A stretch of DNA of 64,000 nt from Luteitalea sp. TBR-22 (lineage in GTDB: Bacteria; Acidobacteriota; Vicinamibacteria; Vicinamibacterales; Vicinamibacteraceae): positions 5,850,501 through 5,914,500 of the forward strand of contig NZ_AP024452.1 of assembly GCF_016865485.1 (NCBI RefSeq). The letters are read 5' to 3'. The position numbers and the translations under genes were made by a program. Shown in pieces: positions 9,361 to 22,435 of this stretch (position 1 is its first letter; each line of letters begins with the position of its first letter). Under the pieces are notes generated by a model. The model ran no database searches, was not told where the DNA came from, and saw nothing but the letters and a program-made list of their open reading frames with translations.

Positions 9361-10494
9361 CTACCGCTGATCCCGTGGCACGAACCGCTGCGGGTACGTC
9401 GGGCCGGTGTAATCGGCTCTCGGGCGGATGAGCCGGTTGTTCGAGAGCTGCTCGAGCACGTGCGCCGTCCAGCCCGACACGCGGCTGACGGCGAAGATCG
9501 GCGTGTACAGGTCGATGGGGATGCCCATCGTGTAGTACGTCGAGGCCGAGTAGAAGTCGACGTTCGGAAACAGCTTCTTCTCGCCCGTGACGACCTGCTC
9601 GATGCGCTGCGAGATCTGGAACCAGCGCGGGTGACCCGCACGCTCGCCGAGTTCCTTGGACATCCGGCGCAGGTGCGTGGCGCGCGGGTCCTCGGTGCGG
9701 TACACGCGGTGGCCGAAGCCCGAGATCTTCTCCTTGCGCGCGAGCTTGGCGCGCACGAAGGCCTCGGCGCGCTCGTCGGTCGCGTCTTCGCCGAGGTCGA
9801 GCAGCATCTTCATGACCTCGGCGTTGGCGCCGCCGTGCAGCGGCCCCTTGAGCGTGCCGATGCCGGCGACGATGGCCGAATGGACGTCGCTCAGCGTCGC
9901 CGCGCAGACGCGCGCCGCGAACGTCGACGCGTTCAGCTCGTGGTCGGCGTGCAGGATCAGGCCGATGTCGAAGGCCCGCACCGAGGTCGGGTCCGGGCGC
10001 TTCCCCTGCAGCATGTAGAGGAAGTTGGCGGCCTGGCTGAGCGCCGGATCGGGCGCGATCACGCCGCCGCCCTGCAGCATGCGCCCGTAGGTCGCCACGA
10101 GCGTGCCCATCTGCGCGGTCAGGCGGACGGCCTTGCGGTAATTGGCCGCCGGGCTGTTGTCGCCCGCATCCGGGTCGTAGTGCGACAACGCCGACGTCAG
10201 CGTGCGCAGGGCGTCCATGCCGTCGCCCGGCGGCAGACTGCGCATCAGGCGCAGGACGCCCTCCGGCAGGGCCCGGGCCGAGGCCAGCTGCGAGTGGAGG
10301 TCGCCGAGCTCTGCCCGGTTCGGGAGGCGCCGGTGCCACAGGAGGTAGCAGACCTCCTCGAAGGTCGCCGACTGGGCGAGATCGTGGATGTCGTACCCGC
10401 AGTACGACAGCACGCCGCGCTCGCCGTCGATGAAGCAGATCGACGAGGAAGTCGCGACGACGTCTTCGAGGCCCCCTTTGGCCGCAGTGCTCAT
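9361..10494 (-). CDS. gltA: citrate synthase (type II, GltA/CitZ/PrpC family)
   Basis: 377 aa from ATG 10492-10494, chosen because MSTAAKGGLEDVVA matches the normal N-terminus of short citrate synthases; earlier in-frame ATGs add non-conserved residues. It condenses acetyl-CoA with oxaloacetate in the TCA cycle. The catalytic triad is visible: His in LKGPLHGGANAEV, His in GFGHRVYRTEDPRA and Asp in FPNVDFYSAS. The length fits the Gram-positive/archaeal dimeric form rather than the longer NADH-regulated GltA. A 2-methylcitrate synthase (PrpC) would look nearly the same. No other TCA gene is nearby, so the methylcitrate role cannot be excluded. Confidence 0.93.
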   Translation of the reverse strand: MSTAAKGGLEDVVATSSSICFIDGERGVLSYCGYDIHDLAQSATFEEVCYLLWHRRLPNRAELGDLHSQLASARALPEGVLRLMRSLPPGDGMDALRTLTSALSHYDPDAGDNSPAANYRKAVRLTAQMGTLVATYGRMLQGGGVIAPDPALSQAANFLYMLQGKRPDPTSVRAFDIGLILHADHELNASTFAARVCAATLSDVHSAIVAGIGTLKGPLHGGANAEVMKMLLDLGEDATDERAEAFVRAKLARKEKISGFGHRVYRTEDPRATHLRRMSKELGERAGHPRWFQISQRIEQVVTGEKKLFPNVDFYSASTYYTMGIPIDLYTPIFAVSRVSGWTAHVLEQLSNNRLIRPRADYTGPTYPQRFVPRDQR

Positions 10495-10574
10495 GGCGCT
10501 CAGCATACTGACAAAGGCAAAGCGGCGGAAGGCGCCAGGCGCGCCCGCCGCCGCTCGCCTCAAGTGGTGACGGT

Positions 10575-11423
10575 TCAGCGGGCGTGCCGGGCCCGTCGCG
10601 CCGCGGCCAGTCCGGCAACGCCGAGCAGCAGCACCGTCACCGGCTCGGGGACGTCGTGGCCGGGGTCGGTCGACGGCGACGTGTTGGCCGCGGCGGCGAA
10701 GTAGTTGAGCGCCAGGATGGCGTTGTCGGGATCGGGCGCGATGCCGCCGCCGGGCCAGAAGTAGTTCATGAACAGCACGTCGCCGAGCACGAGCACGCGC
10801 CCGGAGTTCGGCGCGAGGGCTCCCGGGGCCATCTCCGACACGAGGACGTGGCTGCCGTACGTGGCGACGGCGGTCGAGCGGCTGCCGAGCGTGATGCCCG
10901 CGCCGGGCGAACCGCCGAGCGCCTGGCCCGCGAGGTTGCCGAAGGGGCCGGCCAGCAGGGCGGAGCTGCCACCCAGCGCGTAGACGTCGCTGCCGGTCGT
11001 GCCGTGGAAGCCGCCGATGGAGCTGCCGTCGAGGGCCTGCAGGACCGCGTCGATGGCGGCGTTGCCCTCGCTCTCGCTGACCATCAGCAGCGAACGTCCG
11101 CTGAGGACGAAGGCCTTCAGGGCGTCGATCTCGGCTGTGCTGAGCGCCTCGTAGGGCTCGTTGAGGAAAAACGTATCGACACCGGCGAGGTACTGCCCGG
11201 TGATCGGCCCGCCGGGTGCGGCAAACTGCACGGGCCGGTCGACAACTCCCCCGGGGCCGAAGCGCTGCGGGTCGAGGAGGGCGCCACGAAGGCTCGAGTA
11301 GACCGAATCGGACACCCAGCGTCCGGCGTTGCTGGTGGTGCCGACAACGAACGGGGCGGCCGACGCGGACGCGCCAATGGCGACCGCGAGAAGCGTGAAG
11401 ACGAGCTGACGAATGACGCGCAT
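10575..11423 (-). CDS. PEP-CTERM-anchored exported protein
   Basis: 282 aa. ATG 11421-11423 has AAGGAG 8 nt upstream. Signal peptide residues 1-23 (ends SASAAPF). The body has Rossmann-like stretches (DTFFLNEPYEALSTAEIDAL, FVLSGRSLLMVSESEGN, RVLVLGDVLFMNYF), resembling DUF4350/GATase-like folds that detect 'empty' active sites. The C-terminus VPEPVTVLLLGVAGLAAARR is a classic PEP-CTERM signal: a PEP motif, a hydrophobic helix and a basic tail. An exosortase should cleave it, though none is in this window. Such proteins are usually cell-surface or extracellular-matrix components. Function unknown. Confidence 0.85.
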   Translation of the reverse strand: MRVIRQLVFTLLAVAIGASASAAPFVVGTTSNAGRWVSDSVYSSLRGALLDPQRFGPGGVVDRPVQFAAPGGPITGQYLAGVDTFFLNEPYEALSTAEIDALKAFVLSGRSLLMVSESEGNAAIDAVLQALDGSSIGGFHGTTGSDVYALGGSSALLAGPFGNLAGQALGGSPGAGITLGSRSTAVATYGSHVLVSEMAPGALAPNSGRVLVLGDVLFMNYFWPGGGIAPDPDNAILALNYFAAAANTSPSTDPGHDVPEPVTVLLLGVAGLAAARRARHAR

Positions 11424-11642
11424 GACCTGACTCCTTGACGGGTTATGAAGGGCGACCGGAAGACTCGCGGTCACGCAACCTGAGTGGAGTCCTGCGCGCG
11501 AAACGTGACACCAAACGACGACACGGCGCTCGAATCCGGGCGCCGTGTCGATTTCTCGCGATGTGCCGGAACTTACTGCCGGCGTCTTACGTATCATGCC
11601 GCGCTCGGCGCGGGCCGACTGCGGCCCGCGTTCCCTCGTGCC

Positions 11643-11822
11643 TCGCGCTACTCGCCCGCTGCCTGCGTGCGGAGCTCGGCTTGCTGGCCGCCTGAACGAA
11701 GAAGGGAGCGGCCCGGTCCTCCGGCGCCGCTCCCGCGATCCTTCCTGATCCCTTGTCCCTCGAGCTGCGTCAGTCCTTGTCCCTCGTGCCTCGCAGCCCT
11801 GGTGACTGGCGTACTCGTCCCT
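11643..11822. repeat. interspersed composite repeat, copy 1 (blocks C-B-A)
   Basis: Three blocks recur at 14539-14697. C is 11643-11693 (CTCGCGCTACTCGCCCGC...), B is the hairpin at 11704-11734, and A is 11790-11822 (GCAGCCCTGGTGACTGGCGT...). In the second locus the order is B-A-C. In minus-strand translation block C here gives QQAELRTQAAGE and a stop, echoing the C-terminus of the GT2 protein (EQAELSTQVAGE). The spacer between the PEP-CTERM gene and the CadC-like gene is 403 bp (11424-11826). Apart from this repeat I see no gene there. Confidence 0.75.
11704..11734 (-). terminator. hairpin, probable terminator of the CadC-like gene
   Basis: GGGAGCGGC and GCCGCTCCC pair over 9 bp, with an inner CCGG/CCGG extension. 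On the minus strand it is followed by TTCTTCG. It lies 93 bp after the stop of the 11827-13809 gene. The same hairpin recurs at 14534-14569. Confidence 0.6.
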
Positions 11823-11826
11823 TGCA

Positions 11827-13809
11827 CTACCGGCTGCGAAAGCCGCATCGGGCAAGAATCGCCATGAATCCCGGGTCGGCGCGGTAGGGGTCCCACTTCG
11901 GATCGACCGGCAGGTAGATGAGGTGCACGTCGCGCACGGCGTAGGCCCGCTCCAGCCAATCGATCGCCGACGCCCGCTCGTCGAGGCCGGCGTGGATGAG
12001 GGCCATCGCGTACGGCGGCACGTACTGCTCGCGGGAGCGAGCCTCGAGCGAAGAGAGCACGGCCCGCGCCTCTGTGGTCCGCCCTGCCTTTGCGAGCGTG
12101 TAGCCGTGCAGGGACACGGGCTTGCTGTTGTCGCCCGACAGGGCCATGGCGCGTGACGAGGCGAGGAGCGAGGCCTCAGTGAGCCCGAGCGCCTGCTGCG
12201 CCTGTGCCAGCATGTGGTAGCCAAACCAGAACCGGGGATTGAGCTCGATGGCTCGTTGCGCGTACGCGAGAGCCGCGCGATGGTCACGCGCCTGATAGGC
12301 GACCTGGGACGACAGGGCGACGGCGACCGGATCGAGGGGATCCAGCTCGCGCGCCCGCTGCAGTTGCGCGAGGCCCTCCGCGTGCCGCCCCATTTGCGAC
12401 AGCAGGTGGCCGAGGGTCTGCCGCCCGAGCCCATAGCTCGGGTCGAGAGTCAGGGCGCGCCGGAACATGGCCTCGGCGGCGGGCCACTGCCAGTCGAGCA
12501 GCCAGTAGACGAAAGCCACCGCCGTCTGGGCCTCGGGCAAGTCGGAATCGGCGCTGATCGCACGCGTGGCTGCCTCGCTCGCCGGCGGCAGCATCTGGCG
12601 GGGGTCGGCGTCACTGTTGATGGTGCGACCGGTGTAGGCCACAGCCAGCCCCGCCCATGCCAGTGCGTATCCGGGATCGGCTGCCGTGGCCGCCTGGAAT
12701 GCCGTCACCGCGTCGCGCATCGCCGCGGGCGTGCGGAGGTTGAAAGACGCGCGACCGCGAAGGAATTGAACGAAGGCCTCCTGGTTGCGACTGTGGAACT
12801 GGTCGAGTGCCAGGCTGCGCGCTGGCGACAGTGTCGCCCGGACCTGCTCAGCGATGTGGCGACTCAGTTCCTGCTGGACGCCGAGGGTGCTGTTGCGCTC
12901 GCGGTCCATCGAGTCGGACCAGACCTGGCGCTGGTCGGCCACCCGAATCAGCCGCCACGTGACACGCACGCTGCCGGCCTCGCTGCGCAACGATCCCTCG
13001 ACGAGGTAGTCCGCGCCAAGTTCGCGCCCGATCTCGGAGACCGACTTGGGCGTGCCGCGGTAGATGAACATCGACGTGCGCCCGATCACCGACACGCGCG
13101 CCGGATCGACTCGCCCCAGCGAGACGATCGTGTCCTCGGTGAGTCCGTCCGCGAAGATGGCGACCGACGGGTCGGCGCCGATCGCCTCGAACGGCAGGAC
13201 CGCGATCGTCAGCGGCCTGGCAGGCGGCCCGCTCGTCGGCCGCCAGGTCGACCAGCCGGCGATGCCGAGGATCGCAGCCGCTGCGATCACGACAGCCACT
13301 GCCATCGCGGGGCGACCCGACCGTGGACGACCAGGGCGCCGGGGTGGTGCGTCCGGTTCTTGCCCGGCGTGCGAACCGGATTCAGCCATGGCCTCGCTGG
13401 TGCTGACCAGAGGCGCGACTGCCGGTGTGATGGGCGTCGGCATGGCCGGCGCCGTTGGGTCGGTGGGCGGGTCGATGACCTCCACCGGGGCCACGAAGCG
13501 ATAGCCCCGACCAGGCACCGTCTCGATGAACGTCGGGGCCTCGGGCGAGTCCCGCAAGGCCTGGCGAATCTTCCGGATCGCGGTGTGCACGCCGGTCTCG
13601 ACGTCGACGAAGACGTCCTTGCCCCACAGGGCGTCGACGATCTCGTCGCGCCTGACGAGTTCTCCGCGTCGCTCCACCAGGAGGATCAGCAGGTCCATCG
13701 GCTGGCGTTCGAGACGCACAGTGCGACCGTCTCGCCGCAGTTCGAAGGCGCCGAGGTCCAGCACGACATCGCGGATACGAAGCGTCAGCCTCGGCACACG
13801 GGCGGACAT
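11827..13809 (-). CDS. CadC-like regulator: winged helix, TM helix, TolB-like and TPR domains
   Basis: 660 aa. Residues 10-107 are an OmpR/CadC-type winged helix (LGAFELRRDGRTVRLERQP, then LVRRDEIVDALWG, ending VPGRGYRFVAPV). A Pro-rich linker leads to a transmembrane helix near residues 166-186. Residues ~197-300 are a TolB/FlgO-like amino-terminal domain (TIAVLPFEAIGADPSVAIFADGLTED, also typical of Acidobacteria adenylate-cyclase-like regulators). The rest is TPR repeats (residues ~350-620). This architecture suggests a one-component membrane-bound transcription factor that senses periplasmic protein complexes. It is divergent from the small secreted protein at 13995, a possible target. The last residues are GFRSR. 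Confidence 0.82.
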   Translation of the reverse strand: MSARVPRLTLRIRDVVLDLGAFELRRDGRTVRLERQPMDLLILLVERRGELVRRDEIVDALWGKDVFVDVETGVHTAIRKIRQALRDSPEAPTFIETVPGRGYRFVAPVEVIDPPTDPTAPAMPTPITPAVAPLVSTSEAMAESGSHAGQEPDAPPRRPGRPRSGRPAMAVAVVIAAAAILGIAGWSTWRPTSGPPARPLTIAVLPFEAIGADPSVAIFADGLTEDTIVSLGRVDPARVSVIGRTSMFIYRGTPKSVSEIGRELGADYLVEGSLRSEAGSVRVTWRLIRVADQRQVWSDSMDRERNSTLGVQQELSRHIAEQVRATLSPARSLALDQFHSRNQEAFVQFLRGRASFNLRTPAAMRDAVTAFQAATAADPGYALAWAGLAVAYTGRTINSDADPRQMLPPASEAATRAISADSDLPEAQTAVAFVYWLLDWQWPAAEAMFRRALTLDPSYGLGRQTLGHLLSQMGRHAEGLAQLQRARELDPLDPVAVALSSQVAYQARDHRAALAYAQRAIELNPRFWFGYHMLAQAQQALGLTEASLLASSRAMALSGDNSKPVSLHGYTLAKAGRTTEARAVLSSLEARSREQYVPPYAMALIHAGLDERASAIDWLERAYAVRDVHLIYLPVDPKWDPYRADPGFMAILARCGFRSR

Positions 13810-13994
13810 GGTCTGGGTGGTCGCACAACGATGTCACAACCCAATGGGTGCCGCCAGTTGGCGGTACAGGAAAAGAACAGGCGTTATCCAGACGCGCTCC
13901 ATGGCCAGCCGCGCGCGGCGCGCCCACAGTGGCGCTCGACGCTGCGGACGTTGGGTTCGCGGCCGACACGGCCCCTCAACCAGGAGACACTCGC

Positions 13995-14501
13995 ATGACC
14001 TCAGGTATCTCGGTGACTCGCACGTTCGGCGTGGTAGTGCTGCTCGGCTTCGCCATGGCGGCGGCCGCGGCGGCCCAGCCCAGTGGTTCGGAAGGGCGCG
14101 GCGTGGAAGGCACCTGGTACGTGCAGGTGGTCCCGACCATCTGCGCGACGGGCGCGCCCATTCCGGGCGTGTCGCCGGTGCAGGCCCTCGTGACGTTCCA
14201 CGCAGGAGGGTCGCTGAGTGAAACGGCGGGCGGCACGGGCTTCGCCCCCGGGCAGCGCAGTCCCGGACACGGCACGTGGCGGCACGACGCCGGACAGACC
14301 TTCACCCAGCGGTTCACCGCCCTGATCAACTTCACGACCGTGCCCGGCTTTCAGGAAGCCGGCTGGCAGGTGGTGACCCAGTCGGTCGAGCTGATCGACC
14401 GCGACACGCTGGCCTCATCGGGGCGCAACGCGTTCTACCGCACCGACGGGACGCTCTACCGGACCGGGTGCTCGACCGCCACGGGCAAGCGCTTCGAATA
14501 G
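13995..14501 (+). CDS. small secreted protein of unknown function
   Basis: 168 aa. The ATG at 13995 follows CAGGAGAC. Signal peptide about residues 1-27 (VVVLLGFAMAAAAAAQ). The mature part has segments VEGTWYVQVVPTICATGAPIPG, AGGSLSETAGGTGF and SPGHGTWRHDAGQTFTQRFTAL. These suggest a lipocalin-like or beta-sandwich fold with alternating strands and two Cys residues that could form a disulfide. I do not recognise the family. It is read away from the CadC-like regulator across a 185-bp divergent spacer, so it may be controlled by it. Confidence 0.7.
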   Translation: MTSGISVTRTFGVVVLLGFAMAAAAAAQPSGSEGRGVEGTWYVQVVPTICATGAPIPGVSPVQALVTFHAGGSLSETAGGTGFAPGQRSPGHGTWRHDAGQTFTQRFTALINFTTVPGFQEAGWQVVTQSVELIDRDTLASSGRNAFYRTDGTLYRTGCSTATGKRFE

Positions 14502-14533
14502 GACCACGGACCCGGCCTGCGCCGACGCACGAC

Positions 14534-14569
14534 AAAAAGGGAGCGGCCCGGTCCCCCGGCGCCGCTCCC
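14534..14569 (-). terminator. intrinsic terminator of the GT2 gene
   Basis: The stem GGGAGCGGC (14539-14547) pairs with GCCGCTCCC (14561-14569). On the minus strand it is followed by TTTTT (complement of 14534-14538). It sits 84 bp beyond the GT2 stop at 14653. For the plus-strand gene ending at 14501 there is no T-tract on the far side. Confidence 0.8.
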
Positions 14570-14652
14570 TCGATCCTCCTGCTCCCTCGTCCCCTGGCCT
14601 GCTTGGGCCTTGTCCCTCGCAGCCCTGGTGACTGGCGTACTCGTCCCTCGCG

Positions 14653-16149
<1,497 letters not shown>

Positions 16150-16312
16150 AGACGGCAGCTGTCTCTACGGTTCGTGCCCAGACACACGAAGACCACAGGG
16201 TACCCTGTCGGGCCGAACGTGGTCAAACCAATACATGGATCGGAGAAGGCCACGCCAGTGGTAGACTAGGAGGTTCGTCCGCGCACCTTCACGCGCAGGC
16301 GACCCCACTGCC

Positions 16313-18775
16313 ATGCACGCCCCCACGCTCCGCGCGCTCGAGTTCGACCAGATCGCGGCCGTGGTGCGCTCGTATGCCGTGACGCCGCTCGGGGCGCAGC
16401 GCCTCGACAGACTGGTCCCATCGACCGATCCGGTGCGGGTGGCCGGCGCCCTCGATCTGACCGGCGAAGCGCTCCTGCTGCTCCAGGACCATCAGGCCCT
16501 CCCGCTCCGCGGTGGCGAAGCCGTGGCCGCCGCGCTCGACGGCCTGGCCCTGCAGGGACGTCCCCTGGAGCCCCTGCGACTGCTGGCGCTGGCCGACTTC
16601 TTCGATTCGGTCGATCGCACCGTCGCGCTCGTCGAGCGCGCCGCGACCCGCCTGCCCGCGCTGGCCGCCGTCGCTCGCCGCGCCGAGCGCTTCGCCGACG
16701 AGAATGCCCGCGTTCGCAAGGCGATCAGCCAGCACGGCGAGGTGGTCGACGAGGCCAGCCCCGCCCTGGCGGGCATCCGCGACAAGCTCCGACGGCAACG
16801 CCAACGCCTGCGCGGCACCCTCGAGTCGTACCTGCGCGGCCGCGACACGGTGAAGTACCTGCAGGAACAGGTGGTGACCGAGCGGAACGGCCGCTACGTG
16901 CTCGTCGTGCGCGCCGAGCATCGCGGCGCCATCCCCGGCCTGGTCCACGGCGCCTCGGCCAGCGGCGCCAGCCTCTACCTCGAGCCGCTCAGCACCGTCG
17001 AGGTGAACAACGACATCGTCGCCCTCGAGGAGCAGGAGGCCGAGGAAGTCCGCCGCATCCTGCTGGCCCTGACCGACGGCTATCGCGCCAGGGCTGCCGA
17101 CCTGCAGCAGACGGTCGAGGCCGCCACGGAGCTGGACGTCATCCAGGCCCGCGCGCGCTGCTCGATGTCGTTCAACGGCGTCCGGCCGGCGCTCTCGCAC
17201 GACGGCCGGCTCGAACTGCGCCACGCGCGGCACCCGCTCCTGATTCCTGCCGTCGCCCGCCGGTTGCCCGAGTCCGAGGGCCGCGTCGCTCGTGAGGTCG
17301 AACCCGTCGCCAGCGACCTGCTGGTCATCCCGCCAGCCCGGGCGCTGGTGGTCACCGGCCCCAACACCGGCGGCAAGACGGTCGCCCTCAAGACCGCGGG
17401 CCTGCTGGTGCTCATGGCGCAGGCCGGGCTCTTCGTGCCGGCCGAGGCCGGCTCGCGCCTGCCGGTCTTCCGCAGCGTGTTTGCCGACATCGGCGACGAG
17501 CAGTCGATCGCGGCCAACCTCAGCACCTTCTCGTGGCACATGACCAGCATCGTCGCCATGGACAAGGCGCTGACCCTGCCGGCGCTGGTCCTCCTCGACG
17601 AGGTGGGCAACGGCACCGACCCCATCGAGGGCGGCGCCCTCGGCGTGGCGATCATCGACCACTTCCGCAAGCGCGGCGCGGTGGTCGTCGCGACGACGCA
17701 CTACGAGACGATCAAGACGTACGCGACCAGCACCGAGGGCGTGACGTGTGCGGCCTTCGGCTTCGAGCCGGGCACGTTCGCACCGACGTACCGCCTGATC
17801 TACGGGTCGCCGGGCGGCAGCCTCGCCTTCGAGATCGCCGCGCGCCTGGGCCTGCCCCGCCCTGTGCTCGACGCCGCGGCGGCGTGGCGCAGCGACACCG
17901 AGAAGCGCGTCTCGGAGCAGATGGCCAAGCTCGATCGGGAGCTGCAATCGCTCGATCACGAACGTCGGCTCACCGCGCAGGCGCGCCTGCAGGCCGAGAC
18001 CGCCGAGCGGCAGCTGCGGCTGCGGGAGGAGCAGCTGCGCGAGCGCGAGGCGCAGTTCACGCGCAAGCTCGAACAGCGCCTCAACGAACAGCTCCGCGAC
18101 GCCCGCGCCGAGGTCGACCGCATCGTCACGGATCTGCGGCAGCAGGCCGCCGCGCTCGAGAAGAAGCAGCAGAAGCAGATTGCCGCCCTGCCGACCGGCG
18201 TGGTGGGCGACCTGCGCGTGTCGGCTCGTGGCGCGCTGGACGCCGTTGCCGACCGCGTGCGCGAGGGCGGCGCCGTGGCCCCGTCCGCCCCGGTCATGCC
18301 CCCGCCGCCGGAGGCCACCGGGCCGCTGGGCGTGGGGGACCGGGTCGAGGTGGGTTCGTTGCGTCTGCAGGGCGTGGTCCGGGCGCTGTCGGGCAAGGAC
18401 GCCGACGTCGACGTCAACGGCAAGCGCATGCGCGTCAGGACCACCGAACTGCGCAAGATCGGGGGAGCCGGGACGCAGGCGGCGCCGGCGGTGCGGGTGA
18501 CGCTGGCCGAGCGCAGTGGGTCGGTCGGCAGCGGCGGCGACCTGAACGTCATCGGGTGCACGGTCGACGAGGCCATCGACCGCGCCGACAAGTTCCTCGA
18601 CCAGGCCGCGATGCAGGAACTGCGGACGGTGCGAGTGATTCATGGCCACGGCACGGGGAAGCTCCGGCAGGCGCTCAGCGGGTACCTCAACACGCACCCG
18701 CTGGTGCTGCGTGCGGCGCCGGCGCCCAACGACATGGGCGGCAGCGCCGTGACGCTCGTGGAGTTGAGGGAGTAG
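16313..18775 (+). CDS. mutS2: MutS2 endonuclease / ribosome-rescue ATPase
   Basis: 820 aa, slightly long for MutS2. Core and clamp regions fill residues 1-330. The ABC ATPase has Walker A GPNTGGKT (349-356), then LSTFSWHMTSI and the Walker B region ALVLLDEVGNGTDP. A long Arg/Glu-rich coiled coil follows (about 520-620), then a KOW-like segment (GVGDRVEVGSLRLQGVVRAL) and the C-terminal Smr nuclease domain with VIHGHGTGKLRQ. MutS2 suppresses recombination, and in Bacillus it also splits collided ribosomes. The ATG at 16313 opens MHAPTLRALEFDQI, a typical N-terminus. It is followed 7 nt later by dnaG. Confidence 0.95.
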   Translation: MHAPTLRALEFDQIAAVVRSYAVTPLGAQRLDRLVPSTDPVRVAGALDLTGEALLLLQDHQALPLRGGEAVAAALDGLALQGRPLEPLRLLALADFFDSVDRTVALVERAATRLPALAAVARRAERFADENARVRKAISQHGEVVDEASPALAGIRDKLRRQRQRLRGTLESYLRGRDTVKYLQEQVVTERNGRYVLVVRAEHRGAIPGLVHGASASGASLYLEPLSTVEVNNDIVALEEQEAEEVRRILLALTDGYRARAADLQQTVEAATELDVIQARARCSMSFNGVRPALSHDGRLELRHARHPLLIPAVARRLPESEGRVAREVEPVASDLLVIPPARALVVTGPNTGGKTVALKTAGLLVLMAQAGLFVPAEAGSRLPVFRSVFADIGDEQSIAANLSTFSWHMTSIVAMDKALTLPALVLLDEVGNGTDPIEGGALGVAIIDHFRKRGAVVVATTHYETIKTYATSTEGVTCAAFGFEPGTFAPTYRLIYGSPGGSLAFEIAARLGLPRPVLDAAAAWRSDTEKRVSEQMAKLDRELQSLDHERRLTAQARLQAETAERQLRLREEQLREREAQFTRKLEQRLNEQLRDARAEVDRIVTDLRQQAAALEKKQQKQIAALPTGVVGDLRVSARGALDAVADRVREGGAVAPSAPVMPPPPEATGPLGVGDRVEVGSLRLQGVVRALSGKDADVDVNGKRMRVRTTELRKIGGAGTQAAPAVRVTLAERSGSVGSGGDLNVIGCTVDEAIDRADKFLDQAAMQELRTVRVIHGHGTGKLRQALSGYLNTHPLVLRAAPAPNDMGGSAVTLVELRE

Positions 18776-18782
18776 GGGGCCG

Positions 18783-20549
18783 GTGCGCTATCCGCGCGAG
18801 CTCATCGACCAGATCCGGCACGCGGCGGACATCGTGCAGGTGGTGCAGGAGTACGTCCCGCTGAAGCGGGCGGGCGCCACTTACAAGGGCTTGTGCCCGT
18901 TTCACGGGGAGCGGACGCCGTCATTCACGGTGAACCGCGACAAGGGGTTCTTCCACTGCTTCGGCTGTGGACAGGGCGGCGACGTCTTCAAGTTCGTGGA
19001 GCTCCAGGAGGGCGTGGGGTTCCAGGACGCGGTCAAGCGGGTGGCGAGCCGCTGCGGGATCACGCTGCCGGAGGCGCCCTCCTCACCTGAGGCGCACGCG
19101 GAGGAGGTCGAGCGCGAGGCGTTGCTGAAGGCCCACGAGCTGGCGCGGGCCTTCTATGCCGAGCAGTTGCAGGGAGCATCGGGCGCGGCGGCACGCGACC
19201 TGCTGAAGCGGCGGGATGTCCGGTCGGAGGCCGTGGAGACGTTTGGGATCGGGTACGCCCCCGCGTCACGGGACCTGCTGGTCCGTCATCTCCGGAAGCA
19301 GGGGTTCTCGCCGGCCCTGCTGGTGCGGGGCGGCCTGGCAGTGCAGCGCGACGACGGGTCGGTGGTGGATCGGTTCCGGCAACGCCTTTTGTTCCCTATC
19401 CATAGGGAGGGCGGGTCGGTCGTGGCGTTCGGCGGACGGGCGATGGCCGACGATCAGGTGCCCAAGTACCTGAACTCGCCGGAGACCCCGCTCTATACCA
19501 AGGGACGGGTGCTGTACGGCCTCCACCTGAGCAAGCACGCCATCAGGAAGGTTGGCAGCGTCGTAATGATGGAGGGGTACTTCGACGTCATCCAGGCGTG
19601 GCAGGGCGGGGTGACGCACGTGGTGGCCTCGAGCGGGACGGCCCTCACCCAGGCGCAGGCGCAGACGTTGCGGCGGTTCGCGTCGAAGGTGGTGTTGAGT
19701 TTCGATGCCGACGGGGCCGGCCAGAACGCGGCGGCCAAGTCGGGGGATCTGCTGGTGGCCGAGGGCTTCCAGGTGAGCGTGGCCCTGCTGCCGGAGGGCG
19801 AGGATCCCGATACGTTCGTTCGGCGGTACGGCGGCGACGCCTACCGGCAGAAGGTCGAGGAGGCCCGGCCGTACCTGGACTTCGTGCTCGACCGGGCGGC
19901 GGCCCGCCACAACGTGAAGGATCCGACCGGCCGGGTCGCGTTCCTGAACGAGATGCTCGGCGTGGCCGCGCGCATCCCCGAGGCGATGGCCCGGGACCAG
20001 TTCGCGGATCGGCTCGCGCACCGCGCGCAGGTGGGCGAGGAGACGATTCGGCAGGAGATTCGCAAGGCAGCCGTGACCAGGCAGGAGACCCTGCCCGACA
20101 CGGCCCGCCGTGCGTCGATGCCCGGGGTGACCCGGGCGGAACGCGAGCTGATCGTCGGCGTGATGACCACGCCGCGCGAGGCATTGCTCGCGATGGATGC
20201 GCTCGAGGAGGCAGACCTCGAGCCGTTGCGCACCGCGCGCCTGTTGCGCCTGGTGCTGACACTGGACGTGCCGGACCCGGAACAGTTGCCCGGGCAGGTG
20301 CTGGCAGGTCTCACAGAAGAGGAGCGCCGGTGGGTCACCGGGTTGACGATGAGCGCGGGCGTCGTGGCGACGCCCGAGTCGTGCGTACGGGAGATAAGCG
20401 CGATGCGGCTGGAGCGGGAGCGAGCCAGCGTGCAGCGGGAGATCGACCAGCTGCAGGAGGCCGGAGGCGCGGCGAACACGCAGCGAATCATGGCGCTGTG
20501 GCTGCAAAAAAAGGCGCTGCTGGAACGGATCGCGTCGCTGAGGGGATAA
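18783..20549 (+). CDS. dnaG: DNA primase
   Basis: 588 aa with a GTG start at 18783, giving the normal N-terminus [20 protein letters not shown]. It makes RNA primers for replication. The CHC2 zinc finger uses Cys 38, His 41 ([11 protein letters not shown]), Cys 59 and Cys 62 (CFGCGQGGD). The TOPRIM domain is shown by [10 protein letters not shown] (catalytic Glu) and [13 protein letters not shown] (DxD). The C-terminal helicase-interaction region is present but weakly conserved. It lies between mutS2 and rpoD. This is the dnaG-rpoD part of the macromolecular synthesis operon, without rpsU upstream. Confidence 0.97.
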   Translation: MRYPRELIDQIRHAADIVQVVQEYVPLKRAGATYKGLCPFHGERTPSFTVNRDKGFFHCFGCGQGGDVFKFVELQEGVGFQDAVKRVASRCGITLPEAPSSPEAHAEEVEREALLKAHELARAFYAEQLQGASGAAARDLLKRRDVRSEAVETFGIGYAPASRDLLVRHLRKQGFSPALLVRGGLAVQRDDGSVVDRFRQRLLFPIHREGGSVVAFGGRAMADDQVPKYLNSPETPLYTKGRVLYGLHLSKHAIRKVGSVVMMEGYFDVIQAWQGGVTHVVASSGTALTQAQAQTLRRFASKVVLSFDADGAGQNAAAKSGDLLVAEGFQVSVALLPEGEDPDTFVRRYGGDAYRQKVEEARPYLDFVLDRAAARHNVKDPTGRVAFLNEMLGVAARIPEAMARDQFADRLAHRAQVGEETIRQEIRKAAVTRQETLPDTARRASMPGVTRAERELIVGVMTTPREALLAMDALEEADLEPLRTARLLRLVLTLDVPDPEQLPGQVLAGLTEEERRWVTGLTMSAGVVATPESCVREISAMRLERERASVQREIDQLQEAGGAANTQRIMALWLQKKALLERIASLRG

Positions 20550-20599
20550 TCGAGGATCGCCCGCCCTCTCCTCGCGCGGGCCGAGGAGGCCAAGCCGAC

Positions 20600-22315
<1,716 letters not shown>

Positions 22316-22323
22316 GCACGCCG

Positions 22324-22358
22324 TGATGCGGCGATGCCGAATGCCGGAAGGCTGAAGG
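22324..22358. repeat. degenerate heptamer array after rpoD
   Basis: Nine bases after the rpoD stop come five imperfect 7-bp units: TGATGCG, GCGATGC, CGAATGC, CGGAAGG, CTGAAGG. This is much weaker than the arrays listed elsewhere but has the same period and the same 3'-end position. Confidence 0.4.
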
Positions 22359-22362
22359 CATA

Positions 22363-22387
22363 GGGCGCCTCGCCGGAGGCGCCCTTT
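22363..22387 (+). terminator. intrinsic terminator of rpoD operon
   Basis: Perfect 9-bp stem GGGCGCCTC / GAGGCGCCC with the tetraloop GCCG, followed by TTTCT. It ends the mutS2-dnaG-rpoD unit 48 bp after the rpoD stop. Confidence 0.88.
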
Positions 22388-22435
22388 CTGCTTCTGTCGA
22401 TCCGCTCGACGGTGCACAATGCTGGCGCCACCGAC

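Noticed and set aside
11648-11959. A short minus-strand ORF ending QQAELRTQAAGE.
   Set aside because: It overlaps the CadC-like gene in another frame and runs through the repeat; it only mirrors the GT2 tail encoded by block C.
19598-20599. A frame upstream of rpoD that would extend it by more than 300 residues.
   Set aside because: It overlaps dnaG in another frame. The GTG at 20600 has a good ribosome-binding site and gives the normal region 1.1 start.
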